DNA of 64,000 nt from Beaufortia kweichowensis (GCA_019155185.1 CM032815.1:1373001-1437000); one strand, 5' to 3'; positions 43,969 to 55,011 are shown, counted from the stretch's first letter. Notes: generated by a model from the sequence alone, not told the origin. Numbers and translations are program-made.

Positions 43969-45737
43969 ATGTCTGGTCATTTGAATAACAGTTCAATAAT
44001 GGACAGAGGAGAAAAAGAAGAAAAGATTGTTGATATCTACATCACTGCGGAGGCTGTAAGAGACATTAAACACAAGAAAGAGACGAAGGAATGTGAAACA
44101 ACAACAACTCAACTACCTGAACATACAGGTAAAGAAATCTGCTCATATATGAAGATAACATACACTGAAAACCCTAAGACATTGACTGTACTTGGCTGAT
44201 TGAGTAAACTCATTCCTAGTTAAATGTCAAAACTTCCTAAAGTTAAACTTGATGCTCGTGTAGATTAAACTCAGACTGTTATCTGTGTGATTATTTAATG
44301 TACTTTATGAAATTAAACATTTGTGACAGACTCCATGTCAACCATTGAATGAATTCGATTCTCCACAGATATACGACACATATCTTAATTATTGTGAAAG
44401 TGCCTTTACAGGGTCCATGTTTCAAACAAACACTGATCACCTGAACGATTTTGTATTTTAAAACAACATCAGTAATACCATAATGAGTTAAAACCTCTAT
44501 GACAGCGCCTTTAAAAAACAAAAACAATTTACAGTAATGCCCCATGAGTTCTTATTCTTTCACCAAACATAATTGCAAGGCTTTATGGGTATTCCTCATT
44601 ACATTTAAAACGAATCATTGGTAATTTAAGGTCACTGCATTTGAAGTTTTTAAATGTATGGAAGTTTGTTAACAACCGAAGATAAACGATTAAGTCATTG
44701 AAGTCATAAACGGGTTTAAGTCACACAAAAACATTACAGCTTACAAAGTAAACATAATAGCTGTAATGTTATCCGAGTATCTGTGAGCTGGTAACGTAAA
44801 TGGATTAACATAATGTTTGTCATTTTCAGGAAGTGAGTCTAAGATGAACAGATGTTACAGATCAGTGACGGTGTGTTTGGTGGTGTTGTGTGTTCTTCTA
44901 CTGACTGCGGTCATAGTGTTGTGTGTCCTGATCTATACAAACAATCACCAGTTTCACATCAAGAACAAAAACATCACAGAAGAGAGAGATGTATTAACAG
45001 CCAAGTACCATAATATTACTAATCTATATGAAGAACTGAATCAGGAGATAACTAAACTACAGACTTACATTTCTGGTAATACTTAGTAATACAAAAATAA
45101 TTCATATTAAAATACATTTCATAAGCAACTATAAGTTGTGCAGTTCAGTGTGCTCAGAAAAGATTCAGTAGCTGGAATTGTGTGTGTTTACAGATGGATG
45201 GCTGTACTATAATTTCAGTTTGTACTACATCTCATCTGAGTGGAAGAACTGGACTGAGAGCAGAAGATACTGTAGAGATAATGGAGCAGATCTGATCATC
45301 ATTAACAACACAGAGGAACAAGTGAGTAGAAGATACTGTGTGAAAAAATAGAACCATTAGACTATATATGTTCTTGTGTTTCTTCTTAGGATTTTGCAAC
45401 AAAAATATCTGATCAAGAAACCGTCTGGATTGGTCTGTCTGACAGTGAAATAGAGGGCACATGGAAATGGGTGGATGGCAGCACACTGAACACTAGGTGA
45501 GAAGTTACCACATTTAACTGATAATTATTGAATAAATGATTCTTACAATTAGTTTCACATCACACAGAAAGCAACACTGAAGATCTGATTTGTTGTTTCA
45601 GCTTTTGGGGGGGTAGAGAACCAAATGGCTATACAGAGGAGAACTGTGTTGAGTCTTATTTATCTTTGTGGAATGATCATCATTGTTATAAGACTCGAAA
45701 ATGGATTTGTGAGAAATGTGTCCCCTTTAATGTTTAA
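43969..45737 (+). CDS. C-type lectin receptor locus 3, CD209-like with complete EPN/WND site
   Basis: Exons are 43,969-44,128, 44,830-45,075, 45,194-45,321, 45,390-45,496 and 45,602-45,737, giving an intact 258-residue type II receptor. The tail begins 'MSGHLNNSSIMDRGEKEE' and has 'VDIYITAEAVRD', without an ITIM. Exon 2 has the transmembrane run 'VCLVVLCVLLLTAVIVLCV' followed by a coiled neck with two NIT glycosylation sequons. The CTLD shows 'RRYCRDNGADLIIINN', 'VWIGLSDS', 'WKWVDGSTL', then 'REPNGYTEENC' and 'LWNDHHC', closing with WICEK. All five residues equivalent to the DC-SIGN principal calcium site (E347, N349, E354, N365, D366) are present, so mannose/fucose-type binding is predicted. 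Only four core cysteines occur, i.e. the short CTLD form. Intron 1 (700 bp) is the longest of the cluster's first introns. This is the best candidate for a functional lectin. Confidence 0.92.
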
Positions 45738-46020
45738 ATAAAAATTTCATAATTGTGTGAATTATTCTACATGAAGTTATTTACACACATTAACGCACCA
45801 TAATAAAAGAAGAAAAACGAGGCCGCTGTGCAAACAATCTAAGAAATATTTCTCAATGAGTTGTAAAATAAGAAACATTCACTACATTAATGCCATGAAT
45901 TCAGTTCATTGTGAACACACATGCGCTTTTATTCATGAACACCAGGACATACAATTATAACTTACACTTTATGATTATGCAAAAAATATTTTTCACATGA
46001 TATATTCTAATAAATGAAGT
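45738..46020 (+). promoter_or_regulatory. locus 3 3' UTR with poly(A) signal
   Basis: The stretch 'TTTCACATGATATATTCTAA' leading into AATAAA at 46,009-46,014 recurs after locus 6 (57,484) and after the 51.9-kb relic (52,469). This marks a shared ancestral 3' end. An earlier AATAAA overlaps the stop codon region near 45,737. Confidence 0.6.
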
Positions 46021-47146
46021 ATATTCATTTAACAGTTTCATTTAATTGTGTGTGTGTTTGTTTAGTATAACAGTCTAAAATGTTTTCAGAATAAGGATGA
46101 ACATTTTTGAGTTAACAGTTAATTAGGACTCGTCCAGTTTATATAGAGTTCTATGTTTTCAAGTGGCTGAATATTTTGCCCATACAGACGAGCCGCACCT
46201 GTTCAAAGTGTTTTATGTGGTAACGTTTAACTTAACTATAAAAAAACAAAATGATAATAAAAGTCAATCTACATAACTGCATTAGGTCTTTAATCAAAAA
46301 CGTTAAACTCCAACCCCCCTCGAAATGACTTTTCTTCTTGTTAATGTAGAGAATTTGTACTTTCATACAAGACTAACAAACATGCTCAGTGACCTAAAAC
46401 ACATAAATCACCTGTTTAAATGAACATACTGTGTGAAACAGGATGAAAACACGTATCGCAGCAACTGCAGCATACAGGAAACTAAACAACACCCTTATGA
46501 CCCAGATTATTTTAAGTGTGCGTTGAGGTTATATGTCTTTCTATTTGAACCGCACACAGGATGGTCAATGTCGAGAAATACGAAATATAACTACTAATGG
46601 ACTAAACCTCAACTAAACTTTAATATACAAGGTATTTTTTCACTTTTGAAATAGTTTCAAACTAAAACAGTGCATTTTATATTGCCTAAAAAAGCTTTTC
46701 ATTTTGCAAAGAAATAATTTCTTAATCTGCATCATTGTGTTGTAAATAAGATTTACTTTGATTTAAATAAGTTCTATTCTATAAGTTCTATTATATAAAT
46801 TCTATTGACTTTAATTAAATACATATTAATTTTGTAAATTTAACACAATTTTTATTATTTAGAAATTATAATGAAAGTACTGCCACTACTACTAACACTG
46901 GCGTACTTATTTCTTGTTTTAAGGACTTTGTTTTAATCTTCATAAAAAATGTATTAATTCATTCAAAATGCTGATTAAGAAAATGTTTTTTTATCTGTGT
47001 CCTCTTAGAAAGGTAAAGAATATTAAACTGATTTAATAAATCAACATTCAGTATCAATCTGAAAAGAGCTTACCATATATGTAGTAAAGAAAAGTCTGAG
47101 TTTGTGTATGATTGACATGGGTATATAAATGAAATGTTAATAAAAT
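46021..47146. other. intergenic, nothing recognised
   Basis: AT-rich spacer between loci 3 and 4. No coding or repeat signature stands out. Confidence 0.4.
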
Positions 47147-47206
47147 ATGATCAAAACCACAATTTTTCACAATACTAAAATCATTTACTCTCTCAGAACT
47201 GAAGAT

Positions 47207-48634
47207 ATGAACGCTGCAGAGAAACTAATGATGGACCGAGACGATATGACTGTGGTTACATTTGTTTGTGTCGATATCATAGGACAGCATGACAGACGAA
47301 CAAAGGCATTTCAACCCATACAACAGAGCGACCTATTACATGAGCACACGGGTATGAAGATCATGTCCTTAAATGTAGACAAATGCACAACTGAGTGTGT
47401 TATCACACCTATTCTTTGTGTCTATTTATTGTACATCTCTGCTGTATTAAATGGAAAAGTAAAGAGTCTGACAGATACATATAGTCATGTCTTTCATTCT
47501 CAGGAAGTGATCTTAAGAAGGAAAGAAGGCACAGGTCAACCGCAGTATGTTTGGGGCTGCTGTGTTTGCTTTTCGTGCTCGCCATCACAGTTCTGTGTGT
47601 AAAGTTTACAAAGGAAACAAACAAGTTGCAGATCGAGAAAGAGAAACTCCTCAACAGGCTTTCTGAACAAAGTAATAGTTGCGGTATGTATAACATCTGC
47701 ACATCACATCACACAATGAAAAATCTTTAAATCTGATGGTGCATGTTTAGTAGACAAAAATATAAAAATGGGTCAACAAAATATGAAACAAATTAAATGT
47801 ATGACTTGGACTGAATAATGAAGAAGATCAGCCAATAAGATCTTAGCACAGATGGAAACATATAAAACAGACTGCATTTTTATCTGTACGATGTACAGTA
47901 TTGACTTATAATGAAATAGATTTCAGCCTAAAAAAAGATTACATCTCAAGTGTTTATATTAACAGACCAGTCCCCTTATAATCCCAAATGGATAACACAC
48001 AATCTCAGTTCATACTACATTTCATCTGAGTGGAAAAACTGGAGCGAGAGCAGACGAGACTGCTTAGAAAAAGGAGCAGATCTTATCATTATTAACAATA
48101 AAGAGGAACAAGTAAGTAAAACATACTGTTTTAGCACATGCTGTATGTAATTTTAACTGCTTATGTTTTTTTATGGTTATTATTTTATTCAAGGAATTTA
48201 TTACACAAGTTACAAGTTTGAACAAGGTTTGGATTGGTCTAACTGACAGTGTGAAGGAAGGGCTTTGGAAATGGGTTGATGGTACCAACGTGACATCTGG
48301 GTATGATTTTTTATACGAAGGGATTTGTACTGTATATGTTTAAGAAAATATGAGTAAATGAAGAAATATGAAGAAATGAAAGAATTGTGACTTAAAGTCA
48401 ATATTATATCACATAAAAATAATGTTATTTTGTTGTTTTAGGTTCTGGGAGCCTGGGGAACCCAATAACAAATTATCACATGAGAATTGTGCTGTATCAC
48501 TCTTTGGCTGGGCTGATTATCCCTGTAATTACACTTTTGTATGGATTTGTGAAAGACTGTCACGCACATCCCTTCACCTTCACCATGAACTTAATTTCCC
48601 ATCATCCTTTGCACCACACCTCCGCCATCTTTAA
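47207..48634 (+). CDS. C-type lectin receptor locus 4, CD209-like, repeat-derived C-terminus
   Basis: Exons are 47,207-47,351, 47,504-47,683, 47,966-48,111, 48,194-48,300 and 48,442-48,634, joining to an intact 256-residue protein. It is the most divergent member. The tail contains 'MDRDDMTVVTFVCVDII', which aligns with the tails of other loci but has Phe where loci 5 and 6 have an ITIM Tyr. The start could instead be the in-frame ATG at 47,147 or the Met-Met at residue 8-9. Exon 2 has a membrane run 'VCLGLLCLLFVLAITVLCV' and a charged, coiled neck. The CTLD has 'RRDCLEKGADLIIINN', 'VWIGLTDS', 'GEPNNKLSHENC', 'GWADYPC' and WICER, so EPN is kept and WND is WAD. After WICER, 26 extra residues are encoded by the start of a dispersed repeat, replacing the usual short end. 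Confidence 0.85.
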
Positions 48635-48950
48635 TTGTCATCACCTGCTCATCATTACCTGGACTCTTTAAAACCACCATGTCTTCACACAGATCTCGTT
48701 TATTGATGTCCCTTCATTCTCGAGCCCTTTGACCTTCTTCATCTTTCTCTTTATCGCTTTGTCACCATTTGCCATTGTTGTTTATTGTCGGATAATTGTA
48801 TTCACTTTGCCATTGTTGTTTGACCCCATTTGATATTGTCACCGTTATTGTACTATCCTGTGGTTTTTGTTAAGTAAAGTTTTGTTTAAGTTTAACTATA
48901 TTGTCTTCATCGTCTCCCTCTGATCTCACCCCGTAACAGAGGCGTTTAGA
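48563..48950 (+). repeat. LTR-like dispersed repeat overlapping the locus 4 stop
   Basis: Homology to the element at 75-330 begins close to where the CTLD ends. Shared blocks include 'ACACCTCCGCCAT', 'TTACCTGGACT' with 'TTTAAA', T/G-rich 'GCCATTGTTGTTTATTGTCG', and the end 'CATCGTCTCCCTCTGATCTC' with 'CCCCGTAACA'. It provides the stop codon and the 3' UTR of locus 4. Confidence 0.55.
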
Positions 48951-49146
48951 AGTATAACAAAGCTTTGAAATCAATTTTGTTTTACATGCAGTAAACACAC
49001 ATCTACAGCGAATATTCTTTCTGATATACAGTGATTAAATTAATGCTTTTGTGTGATTATATCTTAATAGCTGTGCCAGTCTATTTTTGTACATTTTCTC
49101 TGTAATATATCCTACACAATTCAGTAAACAAATTTATTTCTGTAGG

Positions 49147-49465
49147 GTGAAGTCAGCTAAAATGGGCCACTTTTCTGTTCATCGTCTAAAAACCAAATCA
49201 AATTAATTGGACAAATCTCATATATGTCTCCATTACAGTTTCAGAAGAGATTTTAAACCGAGCTCAAATTATTAAAGATTTCAATATGAATTTTAATATT
49301 AATATATCATAGAATTGACCCAAATTCTGTAATATTATATCAATTAAATATTGTATTTATTATAAGATGCTTAAACAAACAAACAAATCAAAGCCCTGTT
49401 GTGGTGATAAGATGCAATCAAATTTTTAAGGAGGAAAATGTGATGGCCCATTTTAGCTAATATAC
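49147..49465. mobile_element. MITE with 15-bp perfect inverted repeats
   Basis: 'AGCTAAAATGGGCCA' at 49,155-49,169 and its exact reverse complement 'TGGCCCATTTTAGCT' at 49,444-49,458 bound an AT-rich interior of about 275 bp with no coding capacity. Bases just outside ('GTAGGGTGAAGTC') may belong to the element. Confidence 0.7.
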
Positions 49466-50039
49466 ACGATAAACAAATTGAAATAAACTTTTAATCAGTA
49501 CAATGACTTGTGTCTAGCTTTTCTCATTGAGAACATCATTAAAGCATTACATTAAAAGCAAAGATTGCAATGAATGTTCAGGTTTAGTCTTAACAATTAA
49601 GTAGGTGATCACATCACGTCGGGATCAAAGGAACTCTGAGAGGAAAGACTGTTCATACCTTACAGAGACAAACTTTCTGATCACATTACCACACCACAGT
49701 TACCAAAGCACATAAGGGAGACACATCCGCTTGCTTAACACATCTGGTTGCAACATAACTGTACGGTAAGTTTCAGTTCCTTAGTGGGAAATAAAGTAAA
49801 AACATACAAGTAGTTCTGTGACACACACGCACGCGCACCTCACACGAATCTCATCAGAATTATACCGTCTGAAATCAGTTTTTAGTTGCTAAAATAGCTT
49901 ACACGCCTTACACACCGACCACAGATGATTTTGTACCCGCTAGTGATAAAAAGAAGAAGAAAGTTGCTCAACTGAGCAAATCTACAGAGACGCGACAAGG
50001 AACAACACGGTTACAGTGTTTTACTGTTAAAGAGGCAGA
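49466..50039. other. upstream region of locus 5
   Basis: No gene is present. 'CAGTTCCTTAGTGGG' near 49,777 faintly recalls the AAGTTCCTTTATGCA motif of loci 1-3. A short (AC)n-like stretch lies near 49,821-49,838. Confidence 0.3.
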
Positions 50040-51200
50040 ATGTCTGAGGTTGTTTATAGCACCGTTATCAGGACTGAAAAAACAAAGAATGAGAGAGTGG
50101 ACATGACGGTGGATATTTATGAGAACCCAGATTCTGTGAGAGATCACGACATCAGAACAGATACAAACACACAACAATCACTGCAGCCTACAGGTAATGA
50201 CATTTATTTCTGTGTTAAATGTGAAAAAAATCTATTCTGTAAAAAAAGGAGAGGTAAAAATTGTGACAAAATGTAAATTCATGTATGTCGTCTATAGGAA
50301 GTGAGTCTAAGATGAAGAGAAGTTGCAGATCAGTGACGGTGTGTTTGGTGGTGTTGTGTGTTCTTCTACTGACTGCGGTCATAGTGTTGTGTGTCCTGAT
50401 CTACACAAACAATCACCAGTTTCACATCAAGAACAAAAACATCACAGAAGAGAGAGACGAACTAAAAGCCAAGTACAATAATCTTACAGATCTTCATGAA
50501 CAGCTGAACAAGAAGAAAAATGAACTGTTGAAATATCTTAATGGTAATCTTGAACTACAACACATGCATGACGACATTAAAGGATACGGTCTACTATAAT
50601 GGGGAGTTTGGTGTGGTCAGAAAGATTTAAGAGGTGAACTGTCTATGTTTACAGATGGATGGATTTACAACAGTTACAGTTTTTACTACATTTCAACTAA
50701 GGAGAAGAAGCGCTGGAATGACAGCAGAAGATACTGTAGAGATAATGGAGCAGATCTGATCATCATTAACAACAAAGACGAACAAGTGAGTAGAAGATAC
50801 TGTGTGTTTGGGGAGGGATGAGTACAAGGAAATACATTTTATTGTTTTATTTTCTCAGAATTTTGTTGAGAAAATATCTGATCAAGAAACCGTCTGGATT
50901 GGTCTGTCTGACAGTGAAGAAGAGGGCACATGGAAATGGGTTGATGGCAGCACACTGAACACTAGGTGAGAAATCACTAAATTTAACTGATTATTATTCA
51001 ATAAATGATTCTCAATGTCAGTATCATATCACACTGAAGATTTAATGCTGCTCTGTTGTTTCAGTTTCTGGAGGTCTGGAGAACCTGGCGGCTTCAGTCA
51101 AGAGAACTGTGCTTTGTCTTATGCTTATACATCATTGTGGTATGATTATCCATGTACTTATGATTATAAATGGATTTGTGAGAAGAACATTATAAAGTAA
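50040..51200 (+). CDS. C-type lectin receptor locus 5, CD209-like with ITIM-type tail
   Basis: Exons are 50,040-50,193, 50,298-50,543, 50,655-50,785, 50,859-50,965 and 51,065-51,200, giving an intact 257-residue type II receptor. The tail starts 'MSEVVYSTVIRTEKTKNE'. VVYSTV (residues 4-9) fits the V/I-x-Y-x-x-V/L ITIM consensus that recruits SHP-type phosphatases, and 'VDIYENPDSVRD' adds a YxN Grb2-type site. Exon 2 is almost identical to that of locus 3, with the same membrane segment and an N-glycosylated (NIT, NLT) coiled neck ending 'NELLKYLNG'. The CTLD shows 'RRYCRDNGADLIIINN', 'VWIGLSDS', 'WKWVDGSTL', 'GEPGGFSQENC', 'LWYDYPC' and WICEK. EPG and WYD replace EPN and WND, so classic mannose binding is doubtful. 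Intron 3 is identical to that of locus 1. AATAAA is at 51,357. By analogy with mammalian DCIR or CLEC12A it may be inhibitory. Confidence 0.91.
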
Positions 51201-51356
51201 CCGGTTACATGTAGAGTAATACACGTTACTATAACTAAGAAGATTTTAAACCTGATTAGAGGTTTGTCTTTATCTAACATTGACTTCTACTTGACACATG
51301 TATCGCAAATGCTAAAGTCTGGATGTTAACTTGTATTAGGAAGAATGAAAAAGTTA

Positions 51357-51362
51357 AATAAA
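51357..51362 (+). promoter_or_regulatory. polyadenylation signal, locus 5
   Basis: AATAAA lies 157 bp beyond the locus 5 stop codon and is the first canonical signal after it. Confidence 0.5.
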
Positions 51363-51948
51363 TGTTTCTGAAGTAAATTAATTATACATCAATTGTTATT
51401 TTTCTTCAAAACACAGCAGAACTGTGTAGCATGTTTTGGAGTACAAAATCACACAGTGACAACAACATATTCACCAAACATGCCAATAACTAGAGTAACA
51501 GAAGCCAATTTAGAGGTTTTATCAGATGCTTCACCATTAATTCTGATGTAAAAGCGAGTAATGAGAAACATTTACAACATTTACCACCATTTATCTACCA
51601 AAATGAGATAATGCCACAGTTTTTCAGATTAGTAGCAGTGTGGTAAAGATCGCTAATGTTGTGAAACTAAGAATGTGTACTTTGTATTTTTTTTAAAGAA
51701 CTTCAGGTGAGGACTTTAACCCTCAATAACCAGAAATTATTATTTTTCATTAATTAATTTACTGTTTATATTATGTTTGGTTTGTTTAAATATATATGAC
51801 TTTAGTGCTGCATGCTAAAAAATAAAAAAAGTTATAATAATACAACATTAAATAAAGTTTATGTCAATGTGTTTGGAGTGATGTGGTATACGCAGTGAAG
51901 CTTATGGTATCGCTGTTTTTCTTTCAAAAACTCCAAATAATTAAATAT

Positions 51949-52480
51949 GCAGTCATAGTGTTGTGTGTCTTGATCAGTACAAACAATCAACAGTGTCACA
52001 ACAAGAACAAACAACTTAAAGAAGAGAGAAACCAACTACTAACCAAATACACCAGCCACACAAAAGAGATAAAGCAGCTACTGACCAAAAATACTGACCT
52101 AATAAAAGAGATACTGACCAACAATACTGACCTATTAAAAGAGATACTGACCAACAATACTGACCTAATAAAAGAGATACTGACCAAAAATACTGACCTA
52201 ATAAAAGAGATACTGACCAAAAATACTGACCTAATAAAAGAGATACTGACCAACAATACTGACCTAATAAAAACCTCCAGTAAAGGAGGTGAAGATCTTC
52301 TCTTCTTCATCAGGATGGAATGATTATTATTGTGTTAAAACTCGAAAATGGATGTGTCCAAATCAAAAATCAAGCAATAGAGGCTGTATGTTTTACAGCA
52401 AAAACGTCTTGTAAATGATTTCTATATTGTGATTATGAAAAAACCCTTTGTTTCACATGATGTGCTCTAATAAATGAAGC
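51949..52480 (+). pseudogene. lectin receptor relic: membrane/neck exon fused to CTLD end
   Basis: From 51,949 the DNA matches the middle of exon 2 of the intact loci ('AVIVLCVLI', then 'STNNQQCHNKNKQLKEERN'). It then expands into six 11-residue neck repeats. After 'KTSSKGGED' it jumps to a block matching the end of exon 5 of locus 3: Trp-Asn-Asp, then Cys, then 'KTRKW'. That block is in a different frame from the neck. CTLD exons 3 and 4, the cytoplasmic exon and half the membrane segment are missing. The open frame 51,883-52,323 covers only the neck part and ends 'LLFFIRME'. The conserved cluster 3' end with AATAAA follows at 52,469. I read this as a deletion relic of a seventh gene. A short transcript remains possible. 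Confidence 0.85.
52072..52269 (+). repeat. six tandem 33-bp units coding 11-residue neck repeats
   Basis: Six head-to-tail units of exactly 33 bp encode variants of 'KEILTNNTDLI' (first unit 'KQLLTKNTDLI'). Units alternate between NNT, which creates an N-glycosylation sequon, and KNT, which does not. Hydrophobic positions recur with an 11-residue (hendecad) period as expected of a coiled stalk. A single diverged copy precedes the array. The antisense open frame is a shadow. Confidence 0.95.
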
Positions 52481-52778
52481 TTTTCAGAGCATGTTTTATT
52501 TGACAACAGGTCAAGTTAGATATGTTTCATTTTCTTCATCTGCCATCAGTCCCTCAGCTCACCATCGGGTGTCGCCAAACTGCTCGTCTCCAAAATGTGC
52601 ATACGCATGGGTTTTTGCATGCACCTGTGCAAATTATAAATCCCAACTCTAGCACAGGATGTGGTTTACTTATCTTTTAGGGTCTGTTTATGTGCATATG
52701 CAACACTTATAAATGAGGCAACAGATACAATATTTGAAAAGAATGCGAGTAACATGAAATAACTGGAATGTGTTCATT

Positions 52779-52826
52779 GTTACATTTACATTTAGCTGAC
52801 GCTTTTATCCAAAGCGACTTACAAAT
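52779..52826 (+). repeat. conserved 3' tail of fish SINE/LINE family
   Basis: 'ACATTTACATTTAGCTGACG' followed by 'CTTTTATCCAAAGCGACTTA' is the well-known tail shared by many fish SINEs and L2-type LINEs. Only the tail is present. Confidence 0.75.
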
Positions 52827-53544
52827 ATTAGGCAACAAATATATACATATATATTCAGGGATGAAGTACACAACAATGTAATTGTTGTGTCATTGTTGTG
52901 CAGGCTGTAGCTTTTACAGCATAAATGTATAAAGACGCATCTACAGCACTGGCCCAAATTACAAATGTGTTTGAGAGCTCTGAATCATGTTACTGATTCA
53001 GCCAGTATAAGGCCATTATCATAATATTATTCTTTTGTTTAACACACTTTCGATTGTTTCACACACTGATGATGCACATATTGATGTCATGCTATTCGTA
53101 TAAAAATACGTCCATATTGTTAAAAAGGTGAAAAGATGGACCAACACATGAGCAATGCTATAGATCAAACAGGTATTTAAGAAGTCGTGGGCTCTTCTTC
53201 ATGATTAGACAAGGTAAGTGATGTCATTTCCTTACTTTTCTTAAACAATACAGAATAAAGCTATATGCAGCATACACAAGACTACACAGAAACTTGTGAG
53301 TGATCCTCTTATTTAGTTGTACTATCCTGTATATTCTGAGAAAACACAAGCTGTAATCTATAATCACTCATTGGTCAAACAGCTAATCTCGCCCCAAACA
53401 AACGCCTGTGTCTTTTAAGGCCATTAATAAGAGAGTCTATCACCACAGAGGCCAGAAACCATTTCAATCTTTGTCTTTGAAAGAGGACTCAAAGGTTATA
53501 AATGAATTGAAATGCAAATAAAACACTGGTCATATACTAAAGTA
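52827..53544. other. intergenic, nothing recognised
   Basis: No gene or clear repeat was seen between the SINE tail and the first promoter relic. Confidence 0.4.
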
Positions 53545-53665
53545 CTTTTGGTCAAACGATTTTTGGCTTCACACAGATCTCAGATCAGTTCTGTTTTGTT
53601 GTTTTATTCTTACTAGTGTTAAAAACACAGGAAGGACTACACAGGAAGAACACTACTAGCAGCCT
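53545..53665 (+). pseudogene. relic of a lectin gene promoter (copy C)
   Basis: 'CACAGATCTCAGATCAGTTC' followed by 'TGTTTTGTTGTTTTATTCTT', then 'ACACAGGAAGAACA' and 'CTAGCAGCC', parallels the region just upstream of locus 6 (55,845-55,965) and the relic at 54,385. No exon 1 coding sequence survives. Confidence 0.5.
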
Positions 53666-54384
53666 TTTAAAAAGACCTTTTAAGGAATAGCTATTTCAGT
53701 CAATGCAAAATCGCAGTCTCATGTACTTGTATAGAGGAAGACTGATATCTCTAAAATTGCTGAAATAAACAACATATTTCTGACTTACACCTCACATCAA
53801 CTGTACCGTAACTTTCGCTTCTTAAGTTCAAACTGCACTAAACACCCTTTTCAAAGGAAACGGTAAAATGCTCATGAAATACATTTCTTAGAGCAGCTCT
53901 GGAGTTCACGTTTTCTCATATAGTGTCAGATGACAAATCCACAAGTGACGCGCATGTAGTACATTAAACAGCTGAACAAGCAGATGACACATTTAACAGT
54001 AGAGAGAAACATTATAGATGTTAGTCCATATCACGAATGATGTCAGGATTCTGCTTTGTGGATAGGGCTGTGTATGGACTGCTATTTAAACAATATGACA
54101 AAAAGGATCAGCAATGCAGTACCAAACCATAATGCCGCTTCATCCCTGAACGTTTTCATTTACAAGAGTGATCATATGCCACATGTTTTTGACATGGAGA
54201 AGTTGTGTTGCCCACATTTTCTGCACTTGCATTCATGCAAATAAAACATTTTTCAGTGTTGCTCAAGACAAGACTATCTATGTCTATTTCCTGGCCAATG
54301 ATACACAAGAGAGGCGTTTAAGAAACTTTCTGGTGCAAAGTACTTAACAAGCTACAGCAAACAGATCTAAACTATTCTGGTTCT

Positions 54385-54560
54385 TATTGTGGTTTGGGAC
54401 TTTGCCCACTGATTTTAGATCAGTTCCGTTTTTTGTTGTATTCTAAAACTACCAAAGAACTTCACAGGAAGAACATTTATGATTAGTAGTTACTAGTGAT
54501 TAACTGTTAAAGACCTGAAATGTCAGGTTTTAATAATCACAATATGCTCCAAAATATAAG
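54385..54560 (+). pseudogene. relic of a lectin gene promoter and first exon (copy A)
   Basis: Shared with locus 6 in the same order: 'GCCCACTGAT', 'ATCAGTTCCGTTTT', 'GGAAGAACAT', 'TACTAGTGATTAACT', then a decayed exon 1 start ('GACCTGAAATGTC' against 'ATGCCTGACATGTC'), and 'AATCACAATATGCTC' against 'TATCACAATGTGCTC'. The start codon is lost, and no transmembrane or CTLD exon follows before 55,985. Confidence 0.7.
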
Positions 54561-54594
54561 CCTGGAAATAAACAGAGAGAGAGTGAAGGTGCTT

Positions 54595-54682
54595 TACGAT
54601 AACACAGAAGAACAGTTTTTGCCTAAATGGTTCCATGAAGAACCTTCAACATGTTTAAGTGTCATTTAGACACTTAAACATT
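54595..54682. repeat. hairpin and 'GAAGAACCTT' repeat fragment
   Basis: 'ATGTTTAAGTGTC' (54,651) and its exact reverse complement flank a 5-base loop. The preceding 'AAATGGTTCCATGAAGAACC' belongs to a common fish repeat whose other half ('CAAAAGGTTCTTTGCAGTGG') appears at about 55,585. Confidence 0.5.
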
Positions 54683-55011
54683 TATTACGAGATTTGGTAC
54701 AATACAAACAAATAATATGGTAAAATAATAAATAAAAAGCAGAAGATGTTCTAAAATATTTGTGGTGGCAACTTCTTCCATCACACTCATTTCCTTAAGA
54801 AAACAAAGTTAGGTGGTTACAAAGTTGTGTTACAATCCTGTCAGTCTTGAACTGAAGTCCATCTAGCAGGATCTGAACAGAGTGGTTCATCCTCAAAAGC
54901 AAATGAGAATACTGCTACAGGCATTTCTAATGAAAATCATACAGGCATAAATTTAAACAAATTAAAGAAATCATTAATATTACTTACAATATGTAAAAGA
55001 AATGCAGAAAT

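Noticed and set aside
52072..52269. CRISPR-like array of 33-bp repeats
   Set aside because: Units abut without spacers, are in frame, and encode a lectin neck in a vertebrate genome.
51996..52310. 104-codon antisense frame with SISFIRSV repeats
   Set aside because: It is the reverse strand of the six 33-bp neck units.
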